A stretch of DNA of 15,704 nucleotides from an uncultured Eubacteriales bacterium (GCA_902782795.1 CACZOT010000150.1:1-15704), one strand, 5' to 3'; positions 7,428 to 15,348 are shown, counted from the first letter of the stretch. Translations and numbers: made by a program. The notes: generated from the letters alone by a model not told the origin.

Positions 7428-10400
7428 TTGCGACTGAAGAAACTGGAAATATACGGCTTTAAATCCTTCGCCGACAAGGTGGAGATCGTCTTCGACGACG
7501 GCATCACCGGCATCGTCGGCCCGAACGGCAGCGGAAAGAGCAACATTTCCGATGCCGTACGTTGGGTTTTGGGCGAACAGAGCGCGCGCATGCTGCGCGG
7601 CTCCAAGATGGAGGACGTCATCTTCAACGGCACGGAGAAGCGCAAGCGCCTCTCCTACTGCGAGGTGACGCTCGTCTTCGACAACACCGACCGCTCGCTG
7701 CCGGTGGAATACGCGGAGGTCGCGGTGACGCGGCGCGTGTACCGCAGCGGCGAGGGAGAGTATTTCATCAACCGCCAGGCCTGCCGCCTCAAGGACATCG
7801 TGGACCTGTTCCGCGATACGGGCATCGGCCGGGACGGCTATTCCATCATCGGCCAGGGGCGCATCGACGACGTGCTCTCCGCCCGCAGCGAGGACCGCCG
7901 CCAGGTCTTCGAGGAAGCGGCGGGCATCACCAAGTTCAAGGCGCGCCGCCGCGAGGCCGAGCACAAGCTGGAGAACACCCGGGCGAACCTGGCGCGCGTG
8001 GAGGACATCCTCACCGAGCTGCAGGACCGCCTGGAGCCCCTGCGCGAGCAGAGCGAGACGGCGCGGGAATACCTCGCCATCCGGGACGAATTGAAGGTGC
8101 TGGAGCTCAACGTCTTCCTGCTGCGCAGCACGCGCTATGAGACGCGCATCGCCGAGCTCAAGGAGAGCGCGGCGGGCTTTGCCGCGGCCATCGCCGAGGC
8201 GGAGAGCCGCCGCGAGGGCCTCACGGGAGAGAGGCAGGCCGCCGAGGAAGCCCTTCAGCTCCATGAACAGGCCGCCGCCGCCCTGCGCGAGAAGGTGCAG
8301 GAGCTCATCCGCGATACCGAGGCGGGCGAAGGCGCGGCGAACGTCACGCGCGAGCGGCTCTCCGGGGAAAAGCGCGAGCGCGAGCGGCTGCAGGCCCTCG
8401 CCGACGCCTCCGAGGGCAACCGCGAAGGCATCGAAAAGCAGCTGAGCGAACTGGTCGGGCAGATCGCCTCCGAGAGGGAGACCGTCGCCGCAGCGCGCGC
8501 CGAGGCGGATCGCGCCGAGGCCGAAACGGCCCAGGCCGAACAGGCCGCCGAGGCGCTGGAGGAAAAATCCGAAGAGGCGAAAAAGGCCCTCATCGAGGCC
8601 ATGAACCGCATGAGCGACATGCGCTCCATGCTCAGCCGCTATACGGCCATGCTGGAGACCATCCGCCAGCGCACGGGCGTGCTCTCCCAGACCAGGGAGA
8701 ACGAGAGCGCCAAACTCCAGACCGCCAAGGAGGACGAACGCCTCGCCGGCGAGCGCCTGCAGGAGGAGCAGCGCCTCCTTTCCGAGGCCCGCGGCCGCAG
8801 CGCCGAGGCGGACGGCCAGGTGCGCTCCCTGGGCGAAAAGGCCGAGGCCCTCTCGCGCGAGGTGGCGTCCATCCAGGCGCAGCGGCGCGACGCCCAATCC
8901 CGCCTGAAGATCCTGCGCGAGATGCAGCGCGATTACGAGGGCTACCAGAACGCCGTGCGGCGCGTGCTCGTGCAGGCCCAGCGCCAGCCCGGTTCCGGCG
9001 GAGTGCGCGGAGCGGTGGCCGAGATCCTGCGCGTGCCCGCGGAGTACGAGAAGGCCGTGGAGATGGCCCTGGGCGCGGCGCTGCAGAACATCGTCGTGGA
9101 TACGGAAGAGGACGCCAAGCGCATGATCGCCTTCCTGCGCGAGAACCGCGCCGGACGCGCCACCTTCCTGCCCCTCTCCGCCGTGCGCGGCAGGACGCTC
9201 ACCGCCGAGGAGCGCAAGGTCCTGAATATGCGCGGGTGTTTCGGCGTGGCTTCGGAGCTGATCGATTACGACGGCGAATACGCCGAGATCGCCCGCTTCC
9301 TCCTGGGCCGCACCGTCATCGCCAAGGACCTGGACGCCGGCATCCCCATCATGCGGGCCGGCCGCCAGGCCTTCCGGCTCGTCACCCTCGAGGGCGACGT
9401 CATGAACCCCGGCGGCTCCATGACCGGCGGCTCCACCCAGAGCCGCATGACCAGCCTCCTCTCCCGCGAGAGGGAGATCGCCGAGCATGAAAAGCTCCTC
9501 AAGGAGAGCGAGCGGACCCTCGCCGAGGCCGCCGAGACCCTGCGCTCCTACGAGGAGGAGCGCACCCGCCGCAAGCAGGAACGCGCCGGCCTTTTCGAGG
9601 ACGTGCACCGCCAGGAGGTCGCCTGCGCCAGGCAGACGGCCCAGTTCGAGGCCGCCCAGGCCGCCGTGGAGGCGCGCCGGGCGCAGATCGCCGAGATCGA
9701 TTCCGAGATGGAGCGCCTCAGCGCCCAGGAGACCGATATCAGCGCCCGGCTGAAGGAGATTGAATCCCGCCAGGGCGACGAGGAAAACACCCGCACCGTC
9801 AGCCAGAGCGAGATCGCCGCCATGCAGAAGGAGCTGCTCGAGGCCCGCGCCCGAGCCGCCCGCCTGCGCGAAGGCGTCACCGCGCAGAAGGTCGCCCTCG
9901 CGGCGCGCGAGCGCGGTCTCTCCGCCCTGGAAGCGGACGCCAAGCGCCTTACCGAATCCAGCGCCAGCCTGGAAAACGCCAAGGCCGATACCGCCGCCGC
10001 CCTGGAGACGAGCGCGGCGCGCATCGCGGAATTGGAGGAGGAGCTCTCCCGCGCCGAGCAGGCGCTCGCCGCCCGCCGCGAGGAGCTTCTGCGCGAGAGG
10101 GAGCGCTTCAACGAGGCGGATCTCCTCCGCGCCGAGGCCCAGAAGGAGCTCTCCGCCGTCTCCGACCGCAGCGAGCAGCTGCGCGTGGAGACCGAGGCCA
10201 TCAGCGATAAAAAATACAAGTGCGATATGCAGCTCACCCGCATCGAGGGCGAGTTCAAGCAGCTGTGCGACCGCATCTGGGAGGATTACGAGCTCACCTA
10301 CGCCGGGGCCGAGCCCTTCCGCCAGGCGGATTTCAAGCTCGGCGAGAGCGAAAAGCGCATCGCCTCCATCCGCGCCCGCATCCGCGAGATGGGGCCCGTG

Positions 10401-10997
10401 CATGTCGGCGCGGTCGAGGAATACCGCCAGACGCTCGAGCGTGTGGAGGATCTCTCCGCCCAGCGGGACGATCTCAACAAGGCCGATCTGGACCTGCAGA
10501 AGGTCATCGAGGATCTCACCCGCCAGATGGCGCGCCGCTTCACCGAGCAGCTCGATATCCTCAACGCCTACTTCAAGCAGACGTTCGTGGCCATGTTCGG
10601 CGGCGGCCAGGCGTCCCTTGAGCTCACCGATCCCGCGGATCCCCTCGGCTGCGATATCGAGATCAAGGCCCAGCCCCCGGGAAAGAAGCTCACGCTGCTC
10701 TCGCTCCTCTCCGGCGGAGAGAGGGCCCTCACGGCCATCGCGATCCTCTTCGCCATGCTCAAGCTCAAGCCTACGCCTTTCTGCTTCCTCGATGAGATCG
10801 AGGCCGCGCTCGACGACGCCAATATCGACAACTTCGCCGAGTACCTGCGGGAGTTCTCCAAGTCTACGCAGTTCGTGGTCGTTTCGCACAGAAAGGGCAC
10901 CATGGAGCGCTGCGATTCCCTCTACGGAGTGGCTATGGAGGAGAAGGGCGTGACGAGGCTCGTGTCCGTCCGCCTGGACGGAAAGCAGAGCGCCTGA
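7428..10997 (+). CDS. smc: Chromosome segregation ATPase SMC
   Basis: A 1189-residue structural-maintenance-of-chromosomes protein, the core of the Smc-ScpAB complex that organises and separates replicated chromosomes. The N-terminal head has LEIYGFKSFADK and Walker A GPNGSGKSN at residues 31-39. Two long Glu/Arg/Ala-rich coiled coils (about 170-510 and 670-1020) flank a hinge at about 515-665 (GVRGAVAEILRVPAEYEKA and the glycine-rich MNPGGSMTGGS). The C-terminal head has LLSGGERAL with S1095 and Walker B FCFLDEIEAALDD with D1122 and catalytic E1123. The start is a TTG at 7428: GAGGGA (7414-7419) lies 8 bases upstream, the product begins MRLKKLEIYGF as SMC should, and no ATG or GTG fits. ftsY, which often follows smc in Bacillota, is absent here. 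Confidence 0.97.
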   Translation: MRLKKLEIYGFKSFADKVEIVFDDGITGIVGPNGSGKSNISDAVRWVLGEQSARMLRGSKMEDVIFNGTEKRKRLSYCEVTLVFDNTDRSLPVEYAEVAVTRRVYRSGEGEYFINRQACRLKDIVDLFRDTGIGRDGYSIIGQGRIDDVLSARSEDRRQVFEEAAGITKFKARRREAEHKLENTRANLARVEDILTELQDRLEPLREQSETAREYLAIRDELKVLELNVFLLRSTRYETRIAELKESAAGFAAAIAEAESRREGLTGERQAAEEALQLHEQAAAALREKVQELIRDTEAGEGAANVTRERLSGEKRERERLQALADASEGNREGIEKQLSELVGQIASERETVAAARAEADRAEAETAQAEQAAEALEEKSEEAKKALIEAMNRMSDMRSMLSRYTAMLETIRQRTGVLSQTRENESAKLQTAKEDERLAGERLQEEQRLLSEARGRSAEADGQVRSLGEKAEALSREVASIQAQRRDAQSRLKILREMQRDYEGYQNAVRRVLVQAQRQPGSGGVRGAVAEILRVPAEYEKAVEMALGAALQNIVVDTEEDAKRMIAFLRENRAGRATFLPLSAVRGRTLTAEERKVLNMRGCFGVASELIDYDGEYAEIARFLLGRTVIAKDLDAGIPIMRAGRQAFRLVTLEGDVMNPGGSMTGGSTQSRMTSLLSREREIAEHEKLLKESERTLAEAAETLRSYEEERTRRKQERAGLFEDVHRQEVACARQTAQFEAAQAAVEARRAQIAEIDSEMERLSAQETDISARLKEIESRQGDEENTRTVSQSEIAAMQKELLEARARAARLREGVTAQKVALAARERGLSALEADAKRLTESSASLENAKADTAAALETSAARIAELEEELSRAEQALAARREELLRERERFNEADLLRAEAQKELSAVSDRSEQLRVETEAISDKKYKCDMQLTRIEGEFKQLCDRIWEDYELTYAGAEPFRQADFKLGESEKRIASIRARIREMGPVHVGAVEEYRQTLERVEDLSAQRDDLNKADLDLQKVIEDLTRQMARRFTEQLDILNAYFKQTFVAMFGGGQASLELTDPADPLGCDIEIKAQPPGKKLTLLSLLSGGERALTAIAILFAMLKLKPTPFCFLDEIEAALDDANIDNFAEYLREFSKSTQFVVVSHRKGTMERCDSLYGVAMEEKGVTRLVSVRLDGKQSA

Positions 10998-11018
10998 CGG
11001 GGTTTCAGGACAATACTT

Positions 11019-11058
11019 GCGCGAAAGCGCCGGCTCTTGTGAGCCGGCGCTTTCGCGC
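11019..11058 (+). repeat. 18-bp perfect hairpin after smc
   Basis: GCGCGAAAGCGCCGGCTC (11019-11036) pairs completely with 11041-11058 around a TTGT loop. It begins 21 bases after the smc stop and may serve as its transcript end, but neither strand has a T-tract next to the stem, so it is not a standard terminator. Confidence 0.75.
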
Positions 11059-11065
11059 CGAAAAG

Positions 11066-11243
11066 GCAGGGGCGATGCGCGCCGTTCCGGCCCGCATCCG
11101 TGCCCCTGCACCCCATGCCAAGCTGGTGCTTCTTATCGGGGGAACGGGTCCGAGGGCCCCGCGCCTTTGGCGCGCGGGGCCCTCGGACCGGGCGTGCTTG
11201 GCTCGAGACGGCCCTTCGGGCCACCTCTCGTCAAGCGCGCCCC
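11066..11243 (+). repeat. Hairpin-rich intergenic repeat, divergent copy 4
   Basis: Same end modules as copies 1 and 2 but altered. The arms GCAGGGGC (11066-11073) and GCCCCTGC (11102-11109) are kept, yet the TCC loop is replaced by an inner helix GATGCG/CGCATC (11074-11079 with 11093-11098). CACCCC follows as in the other copies. A long stem takes the middle: GGTCCGAGGGCCCC (11147-11160) with 11176-11189, extended by GCGCC-TTT-GGCGC. The 3' module is recognisable from ACGGCCC-TTC-GGGCC (stem 11210-11222) followed by ACCTCTCG and GCGCGCC. Confidence 0.7.
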
Positions 11244-11245
11244 AT

Positions 11246-11353
11246 TGCCGCCCTGCCGGAGGCAGGGCGGCAGAGGTTCGGTTTCCATCAACGGGCAAAG
11301 CCCGTTGATGGAAACCGAACCCTGGCGAGGGGGAGGCGAAGCCTCCCCCTCGC
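11246..11353 (+). repeat. Three consecutive long perfect hairpins
   Basis: Hairpin a: TGCCGCCCTGCC (11246-11257), loop GGA, partner 11261-11272, 12 bp. Hairpin b: 22-bp arms 11275-11296 and 11300-11321 around loop AAA, no mismatch. Hairpin c: GCGAGGGGGAGGC (11325-11337), loop GAA, partner 11341-11353, 13 bp. Gaps between them are only 2-3 bases. No T-tract follows any of them, and none is followed by a gene. Confidence 0.88.
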
Positions 11354-11542
11354 ACTCCCCTTCCTGGCGGTTGGTCCACGGGATATCGGGATAATCAGGC
11401 CGCGTGTTCTGGCCAGGCCGGGCTAGGAAATGCGCCGAGGCATACTGAGCGAACGGGCAAGGGGGAAGGATTCGGTCTCGCGGGCTGCCTATGCGCGAAT
11501 GATCACAGCGCATCATGCGCGGGCGCCCCCTCGGGCGGCAAT

Positions 11543-11572
11543 ATCGTGCGCGGGCTTTAGCCCGCGCACGAT
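11543..11572 (+). repeat. 13-bp perfect hairpin
   Basis: ATCGTGCGCGGGC (11543-11555) pairs with 11560-11572 around a TTTA loop. The pairing can be extended past a 2x2 internal loop by GCA (11538-11540) and TGC. No T-tract follows. Confidence 0.8.
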
Positions 11573-11627
11573 GCTGCGCAGGGCCTGTATCTCGTCCCGT
11601 AAAGGCAGCGGCAGGACGTCGTGGGGG

Positions 11628-11696
11628 TGCAGGGGGCGAAGCCCACTGCCAAGGCGGCCCGGAGCTGGCGCGGCCAAAGCCGCGCCAGCTCCGGGC
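11628..11696 (+). repeat. Two adjacent hairpins, the second with an 18-bp perfect stem
   Basis: GCAGGGGGC (11629-11637), loop GAA, GCCCACTGC (11641-11649), 8 of 9 pairs. Then GCCCGGAGCTGGCGCGGC (11657-11674) pairs completely with 11679-11696 around CAAA. These are the last large palindromes before the promoter of the redox genes. Confidence 0.8.
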
Positions 11697-11839
11697 GCAG
11701 GAAGCGCCTCCATGACAGGACGTCTCCGGCATCATTCGGGCGTGCGGAAATCGTCGCGTTGAAACGCTCCTGGCCCTCGGCAAGAAACAATTTCGTAATG
11801 AAAGCAAAACAAACTTAACATGGGATTGCCCGTCCGCGC

Positions 11840-11868
11840 TAGACTGCGGCTCCACGGCACTTTATAAT
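11840..11868 (+). promoter_or_regulatory. Promoter of the GlpA-like redox genes
   Basis: A consensus TATAAT at 11863-11868 with TAGACT (4 of 6 matches to TTGACA) at 11840-11845, 17 bases apart. The weak -35 suggests a regulated promoter. The leader to the start at 11938 is about 60 bases. Confidence 0.65.
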
Positions 11869-11874
11869 GCCTGT

Positions 11875-11889
11875 AGACTGGTTTAGTCT
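11875..11889 (+). promoter_or_regulatory. Operator-like palindrome at the transcription start
   Basis: AGACT-GGTTT-AGTCT forms a 5-5-5 palindrome starting 6 bases after the -10 box, where a repressor would block transcription. The half-site TAGACTG is also present at 11840-11846, over the -35 box. No regulator gene is next to it, so the factor is unknown. Confidence 0.5.
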
Positions 11890-11937
11890 GGGGAAAGAGC
11901 GAAACGAGATATCATCGGACAAAGGGGACTTGCGAAG

Positions 11938-13389
11938 ATGATCACCATGGATTACGATGTAGCCGTCATCGGCGCGGGCGTAGTGGGCTGCGCCATCGCG
12001 CGGGAGCTCTCGCGCTACCGGCTGGACGTCGCGCTGATCGACGCGGCGGAGGACGTGGCGATGGGCGCCTCCCACGCCAACAGCGCCATCGTCCACGCGG
12101 GGTACGATTGCGTGCCCGGCACGCTCATGGCGCGCCTGAACGTGCACGGCAACGAGCTGTACGACCGTTGGTGCCAGGAATTGAACGTGCCCCTCAAGCG
12201 CATCGGCACGCTGGTCATCGCCTTTGGCGAGGCGGACGAAGCGGAGCTGAAAAACCTCCTGGAGCTCGGCGAGAAGAACGGCGTGCCCGGGCTGAAGATC
12301 ATTTCCGGGGATGAGGCGCGGGCCATGGAGCCCATGCTCTCCCAGGACGTGACGGCGGCCCTGTACGCGCCCACCGGCGCCATCACCTGCCCGTACGAGA
12401 TGACCATCGCCTGCGCGGAGAACGCCCGCCACAACGGCGTCAAGTGGATGATGAACTCTCCCGTCACCTCCATCGAGCGCCGCGGCGACGCCCTGCACGT
12501 GACGGCCGGCGTCTACCACCTGCGCGCCAAGTACGTGGTCAACGCCGCGGGCGTGCACGCGGACGAGGTCGCCCGGCTGATCGGCGACGAATCCTTCACC
12601 ATTAAGCCCCGCAAGGGCGAATATATGCTCCTGGACCGCACGGCGGCGAGCCTGCAGAAGGTCATCTTCCAGACGCCCTCCAAGATGGGCAAGGGCGTGC
12701 TGGTCTCGCCCACGGTGGACGGCAACTCCTTCGCGGGCCCCACGGCGGTGGATATCGCCGATAAGGAAGACACATCCGTGACCAGCGCCTCCATCGACGA
12801 ACTGAGCCGCCTGGCGCTCAAATCCACGCCTTCGCTCAACCTGCGCGGCGTGATCACGAGCTTCGCGGGCGTGCGCGCCCAGCCCTCCACGGGCGATTTC
12901 ATTATCCGCCCCTCCGAGATCGATCCGCGCATGATCTTCGCCTCCGGCATCTGCTCGCCGGGCCTTTCCAGCGCCCCGGCCATCGCCGAGGAGATCGCCT
13001 CGATCCTCAAGGAGGAGGGCCTGCCCCTCAACCGCAAGCCCTTCTTCGACGCCGAGCGCCAGCCCATCCGCGCCTTCCGCCACATGACGGACGAGGAAAA
13101 GAAGGCCGCCATCAACGAATCCCCCCTGTACGGCCGCGTGATCTGCCGCTGTGAGACCATCACCGAGGCGGAGATCGTCGAGGCCATCCGCCGCGGCGCG
13201 CGCTCGCTGGACGGCGTGAAGCGCCGCACCCGCGCGGGCATGGGCCGCTGCCAGGGCGGCTTCTGCGGCCCGAGGGTGATGGAGATCCTCTCCCGCGAGC
13301 TGGATATCCCCATGGAGGCCCTGACGAAATTCGGCGGCGGCAGCAACCTGCTCGTCGGCAAGACCAGAGAGGACGGCAAAAACAAATGA
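11938..13389 (+). CDS. GlpA-like FAD oxidoreductase with BFD-type [2Fe-2S] domain
   Basis: A 483-residue protein of the DAO/GlpA type. The FAD-binding turn is G12-A-G14-V-V-G17 in VAVIGAGVVGCAIARELSRY, followed by GASHANSAIVHAGYD. The substrate domain contains NAAGVHADEVARLIGDESF and SFAGVRAQPSTGDF. The C-terminus (from about residue 400) is a Fer2_BFD-like domain with cysteines C403, C405, C438 and C443 (CRC and CQGGFC). Such proteins are usually annotated as anaerobic glycerol-3-phosphate dehydrogenase-like; L-2-hydroxyglutarate oxidase is a related possibility. The start at 11938 is favoured by AAAGGGG (11921-11927); the next ATG, at 11947, is too far from it. The gene overlaps the next by 4 bases (ATGA). 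Electrons probably pass from FAD through the iron-sulfur centre to the partner subunits. Substrate is inferred. Confidence 0.85.
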   Translation: MITMDYDVAVIGAGVVGCAIARELSRYRLDVALIDAAEDVAMGASHANSAIVHAGYDCVPGTLMARLNVHGNELYDRWCQELNVPLKRIGTLVIAFGEADEAELKNLLELGEKNGVPGLKIISGDEARAMEPMLSQDVTAALYAPTGAITCPYEMTIACAENARHNGVKWMMNSPVTSIERRGDALHVTAGVYHLRAKYVVNAAGVHADEVARLIGDESFTIKPRKGEYMLLDRTAASLQKVIFQTPSKMGKGVLVSPTVDGNSFAGPTAVDIADKEDTSVTSASIDELSRLALKSTPSLNLRGVITSFAGVRAQPSTGDFIIRPSEIDPRMIFASGICSPGLSSAPAIAEEIASILKEEGLPLNRKPFFDAERQPIRAFRHMTDEEKKAAINESPLYGRVICRCETITEAEIVEAIRRGARSLDGVKRRTRAGMGRCQGGFCGPRVMEILSRELDIPMEALTKFGGGSNLLVGKTREDGKNK

Positions 13390-14630
13390 GCTGCATGGTA
13401 GACGTTGCCATCGTCGGCGGCGGTCCCGCCGGTCTCGCGGCCGCCCTGGCCGCCAAGGAGGCCAAGCCCGAGGCGAAGGTGCTCGTCATCGAGCGCGACA
13501 AGAAGCTCGGCGGCATCCTGCGCCAGTGCATCCACAACGGCTTCGGCCTGCATTACTTCGGTGAGGAGCTCACGGGCCCCGAATACGCCCAGCGCTTCAT
13601 CGACCGGGTCGAGAAGACGGACATCGAGGTCTGGACGGACACCATGGTCCTGGACGTGAGCCAGAAGCGCGAGATCACCTGCGTGAACACGGAGCTGGGC
13701 CTGCAGAAGGTCGAGGCCGGCGCGGTCGTGCTGGCCATGGGCTGCCGCGAGCGCACCCGCGGCGCGCTGAACATCCCCGGAACGCGCCCGGCGGGCGTGT
13801 ACACCGCGGGCTGCGCGCAGCGCCTGGTGAACATGGAAGGCTTCATGCCGGGCAAGGAGATCGTCATCCTCGGCAGCGGCGATATCGGCCTGATCATGGC
13901 GCGCCGCATGACCTGGGAAGGCGCGAAGGTCAAGCTCGTGGCGGAGATCATGCCCTATTCCAGCGGCCTGAACCGCAATATCGTCCAGTGCCTGGTCGAT
14001 AACGATATCCCCCTCAAGTTCAACCACACCGTGACCGCCGTGAACGGCAGGGAGCGCGTGGAATCCGTCACCGTCAGCGAGGTGGACCCCGCCACGCGCC
14101 GGCCCATCCCCGGCACGGAGGAGACCATCCCCTGCGATACGCTTCTCCTCTCCGTGGGCCTCATCCCGGAGAACGAGCTCTCCCTCGCCGCGGGCATCCA
14201 GATGGACCGCGTCACCAGCGGCGCCGTCGTGGACGAGACGCGCCAGACCTCCGTGCCCGGCGTGTTCGCCTGCGGAAACGTCCTGCACGTGCACGATCTG
14301 GTCGATAACGTCTCCGCCGAGGCCACCCTCGCCGGAGCCGCAGCCGCCCGCTACGCCATCGACGGCCCCAAGGCCACCGAGTGGTACGCCGTCAAGGCCG
14401 AGAACGGAGTGCGCTACACCGCGCCGCAGAAGCTCTCCAAGGGCGCTTCCGGCAAGGCGGAGCTCTTCTTCCGCGTGGGCAACCCCGTGAAGAATGCCGC
14501 CGTCGAGGCCCGCTGCGGAGACAAGGTCCTCGCGCGCCGCAAGAAGAACATCATGACCCCCGGCGAGATGGAAAAGATCGAGATCGACTTGGCCGAAGTG
14601 CAGGGCGAAGTGGTCGTGACGCTCGTGTAA
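13386..14630 (+). CDS. NAD(P)/FAD-dependent oxidoreductase, partner of the GlpA-like subunit
   Basis: A 414-residue pyridine-nucleotide-disulfide-type flavoprotein. FAD site: VAIVGGGPAGLAAALAA, glycines at 11-13 and 16. NAD(P) site: IVILGSGDIGLIMARR with GSGDIG at 163-168. The FAD-closing segment is TSVPGVFACGNVLHVHDLVD. Cysteines occur in LRQCIHNGFG and YTAGCAQRL, but a classical CxxC disulfide is not seen. About 70 C-terminal residues form a small extra domain. It starts in an ATGA overlap with the GlpA-like gene, so the two are translationally coupled and likely form a complex that passes electrons between NAD(P) and the other subunit's substrate. In many Clostridia this pair is followed directly by a DUF1667 gene; here a 294-base hairpin-rich gap intervenes. 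A GlpB-like role is possible by position, but the fold differs from E. coli GlpB. Confidence 0.85.
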   Translation: MSCMVDVAIVGGGPAGLAAALAAKEAKPEAKVLVIERDKKLGGILRQCIHNGFGLHYFGEELTGPEYAQRFIDRVEKTDIEVWTDTMVLDVSQKREITCVNTELGLQKVEAGAVVLAMGCRERTRGALNIPGTRPAGVYTAGCAQRLVNMEGFMPGKEIVILGSGDIGLIMARRMTWEGAKVKLVAEIMPYSSGLNRNIVQCLVDNDIPLKFNHTVTAVNGRERVESVTVSEVDPATRRPIPGTEETIPCDTLLLSVGLIPENELSLAAGIQMDRVTSGAVVDETRQTSVPGVFACGNVLHVHDLVDNVSAEATLAGAAAARYAIDGPKATEWYAVKAENGVRYTAPQKLSKGASGKAELFFRVGNPVKNAAVEARCGDKVLARRKKNIMTPGEMEKIEIDLAEVQGEVVVTLV

Positions 14631-14640
14631 CGCGGGGGTT

Positions 14641-14788
14641 TGCGCGGCCTCACGGCCGCCGCCCGTGTGGGGCTCCGCCCCACACCCCGCCAGGGGACTC
14701 CGTCCCCTGGACCCCTGCCGGAGGGCTCCGCCCTCTGGACTCCCGCTTAAGGGACAGAGTCCCTTAAGGATCCCATCATGAGGGATCC
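14641..14788 (+). repeat. Hairpin-rich intergenic repeat, copy 3 (rearranged)
   Basis: Six hairpins in a row between the oxidoreductase and DUF1667 genes: GCGGCC-TCAC-GGCCGC (14644-14659); GTGTGGGGC-TCC-GCCCCACAC (14665-14685); CCAGGGGAC-TCC-GTCCCCTGG (14690-14710); CCGGAGGGC-TCC-GCCCTCTGG (14718-14738, one G-T pair); CTTAAGGGAC-AGA-GTCCCTTAAG (14746-14768); GGATCCC-ATCATGA-GGGATCC (14768-14788). The first belongs to the 3' module of copies 1 and 2, but here precedes the 5' module. Confidence 0.88.
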
Positions 14789-14861
14789 GTCGCGGAGCCG
14801 GGCAAAGCGGTCCGTCCCCCCTGTCGGACTGGAAAACCGCGGATATATCATATTCCCTGAT

Positions 14862-14901
14862 CGAGGGGCCCGGGGGTGGGGACCCCCCGCCGTCCCCCTC
14901 G
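14862..14901 (+). promoter_or_regulatory. Nested hairpin just upstream of the DUF1667 ribosome binding site
   Basis: CGAGGGG (14862-14868) pairs with CCCCTCG (14895-14901), enclosing CGGGGG/CCCCCG (14871-14876 with 14884-14889). It ends 9 bases before AAGGAG. The CTCGGACC at its 3' side also ends the long stem of copy 4 (11183-11189), so it may belong to the repeat family. No clear promoter is seen nearby. Confidence 0.45.
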
Positions 14902-14924
14902 GACCATGTAAAGGAGATATCAGC

Positions 14925-15287
14925 ATGGAAACGCGCGAAATGACCTGTATCATCTGCCCGATGGGCTGCGCCCTGCGCGTGACGCGCGACGGCGACACCA
15001 TCACCGTCACGGGCAACACCTGCAAGCGCGGCGAGAAGTACGGCATCCAGGAGATGACCATGCCCATGCGCACGGTGACCACCAGCGTCACCTGCCGCGG
15101 CGGCGACCGGCCCTTGGTGTCCGTAAAGACGAAGGACCAGGTGCCCAAGGAGAAGATCGCCGAGGTGCTCGAGGCCTGCCGCGAGGCGAGCGTCCAGGCC
15201 CCGGTGCGCGTGGGGGACGTCATCCTCGCCGACGCCGCGGGCGCGGGCAGCGACGTCGTCGCCACCTGCAACGCCGACGCCGTCTGA
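14925..15287 (+). CDS. DUF1667 small cysteine-rich redox protein
   Basis: A 120-residue protein starting with AAGGAG (14911-14916) 8 bases upstream. The N-terminus reads MTCIICPMGCALRV, giving cysteines C8, C11, C15 and then C33 (GNTCKRG): a C-x2-C-x3-C...C arrangement like those that bind an iron-sulfur cluster in oxidoreductase subunits. The segment TMPMRTVTTSV and the C-terminal VRVGDVILADAAGAGSDVVA are typical of DUF1667. Members are usually encoded with a GlpA-like subunit and an NAD(P)/FAD oxidoreductase, as here, so it is probably the small electron-transfer subunit of that complex. Cluster binding is inferred from spacing. Unlike the usual tight arrangement, it is separated from its partners by a hairpin array. 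A good terminator follows. Confidence 0.85.
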   Translation: METREMTCIICPMGCALRVTRDGDTITVTGNTCKRGEKYGIQEMTMPMRTVTTSVTCRGGDRPLVSVKTKDQVPKEKIAEVLEACREASVQAPVRVGDVILADAAGAGSDVVATCNADAV

Positions 15288-15308
15288 AAAGACAATGGGG
15301 AAATCCCA

Positions 15309-15338
15309 GGCCGCGGGACTTGCATCCCGCGGCCTTTT
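15309..15338 (+). terminator. Rho-independent terminator after the DUF1667 gene
   Basis: GGCCGCGGGA (15309-15318) pairs fully with TCCCGCGGCC (15325-15334) around a 6-base loop, followed directly by TTTTCTT. It begins 21 bases after the stop codon and ends the redox transcript. Confidence 0.92.
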
Positions 15339-15348
15339 CTTGTATACT
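15320..15348 (+). promoter_or_regulatory. Promoter of the ABC transporter gene, inside the terminator
   Basis: TTGCAT (15320-15325) and TATACT (15343-15348), 17 bases apart. The -35 box is formed by the terminator's loop, and the spacer covers its 3' arm and T-run. Confidence 0.65.

Larger units (their letters stand above)
10998..11937. other. 940-base gene-free region filled with palindromes
   Basis: Between smc and the GlpA-like gene no frame has a convincing ribosome binding site, family similarity or normal composition. From 11019 to 11696 the sequence is a near-continuous series of inverted repeats, listed separately. From about 11750 it becomes AT-richer and leads into the promoter at 11840. 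Smaller palindromes also occur, for example GCGCAT-C-ATGCGC (11508-11520). Confidence 0.8.

Noticed and set aside
11019..11058. Standard rho-independent terminator for smc
   Set aside because: The stem is strong, but neither strand carries a T-run after it; recorded as a hairpin only.
11757..11772. Possible catabolite-repression (cre) site, TTGAAACGCTCC
   Set aside because: The TGAAA and CG parts are one base too close together compared with the cre consensus, and the palindrome is incomplete.
11017..11855. Several open frames of 60-240 codons on both strands between smc and the GlpA-like gene
   Set aside because: They overlap palindromes, have Arg/Pro/Ala/Gly-rich products, lack ribosome binding sites, and show no recognisable domain.
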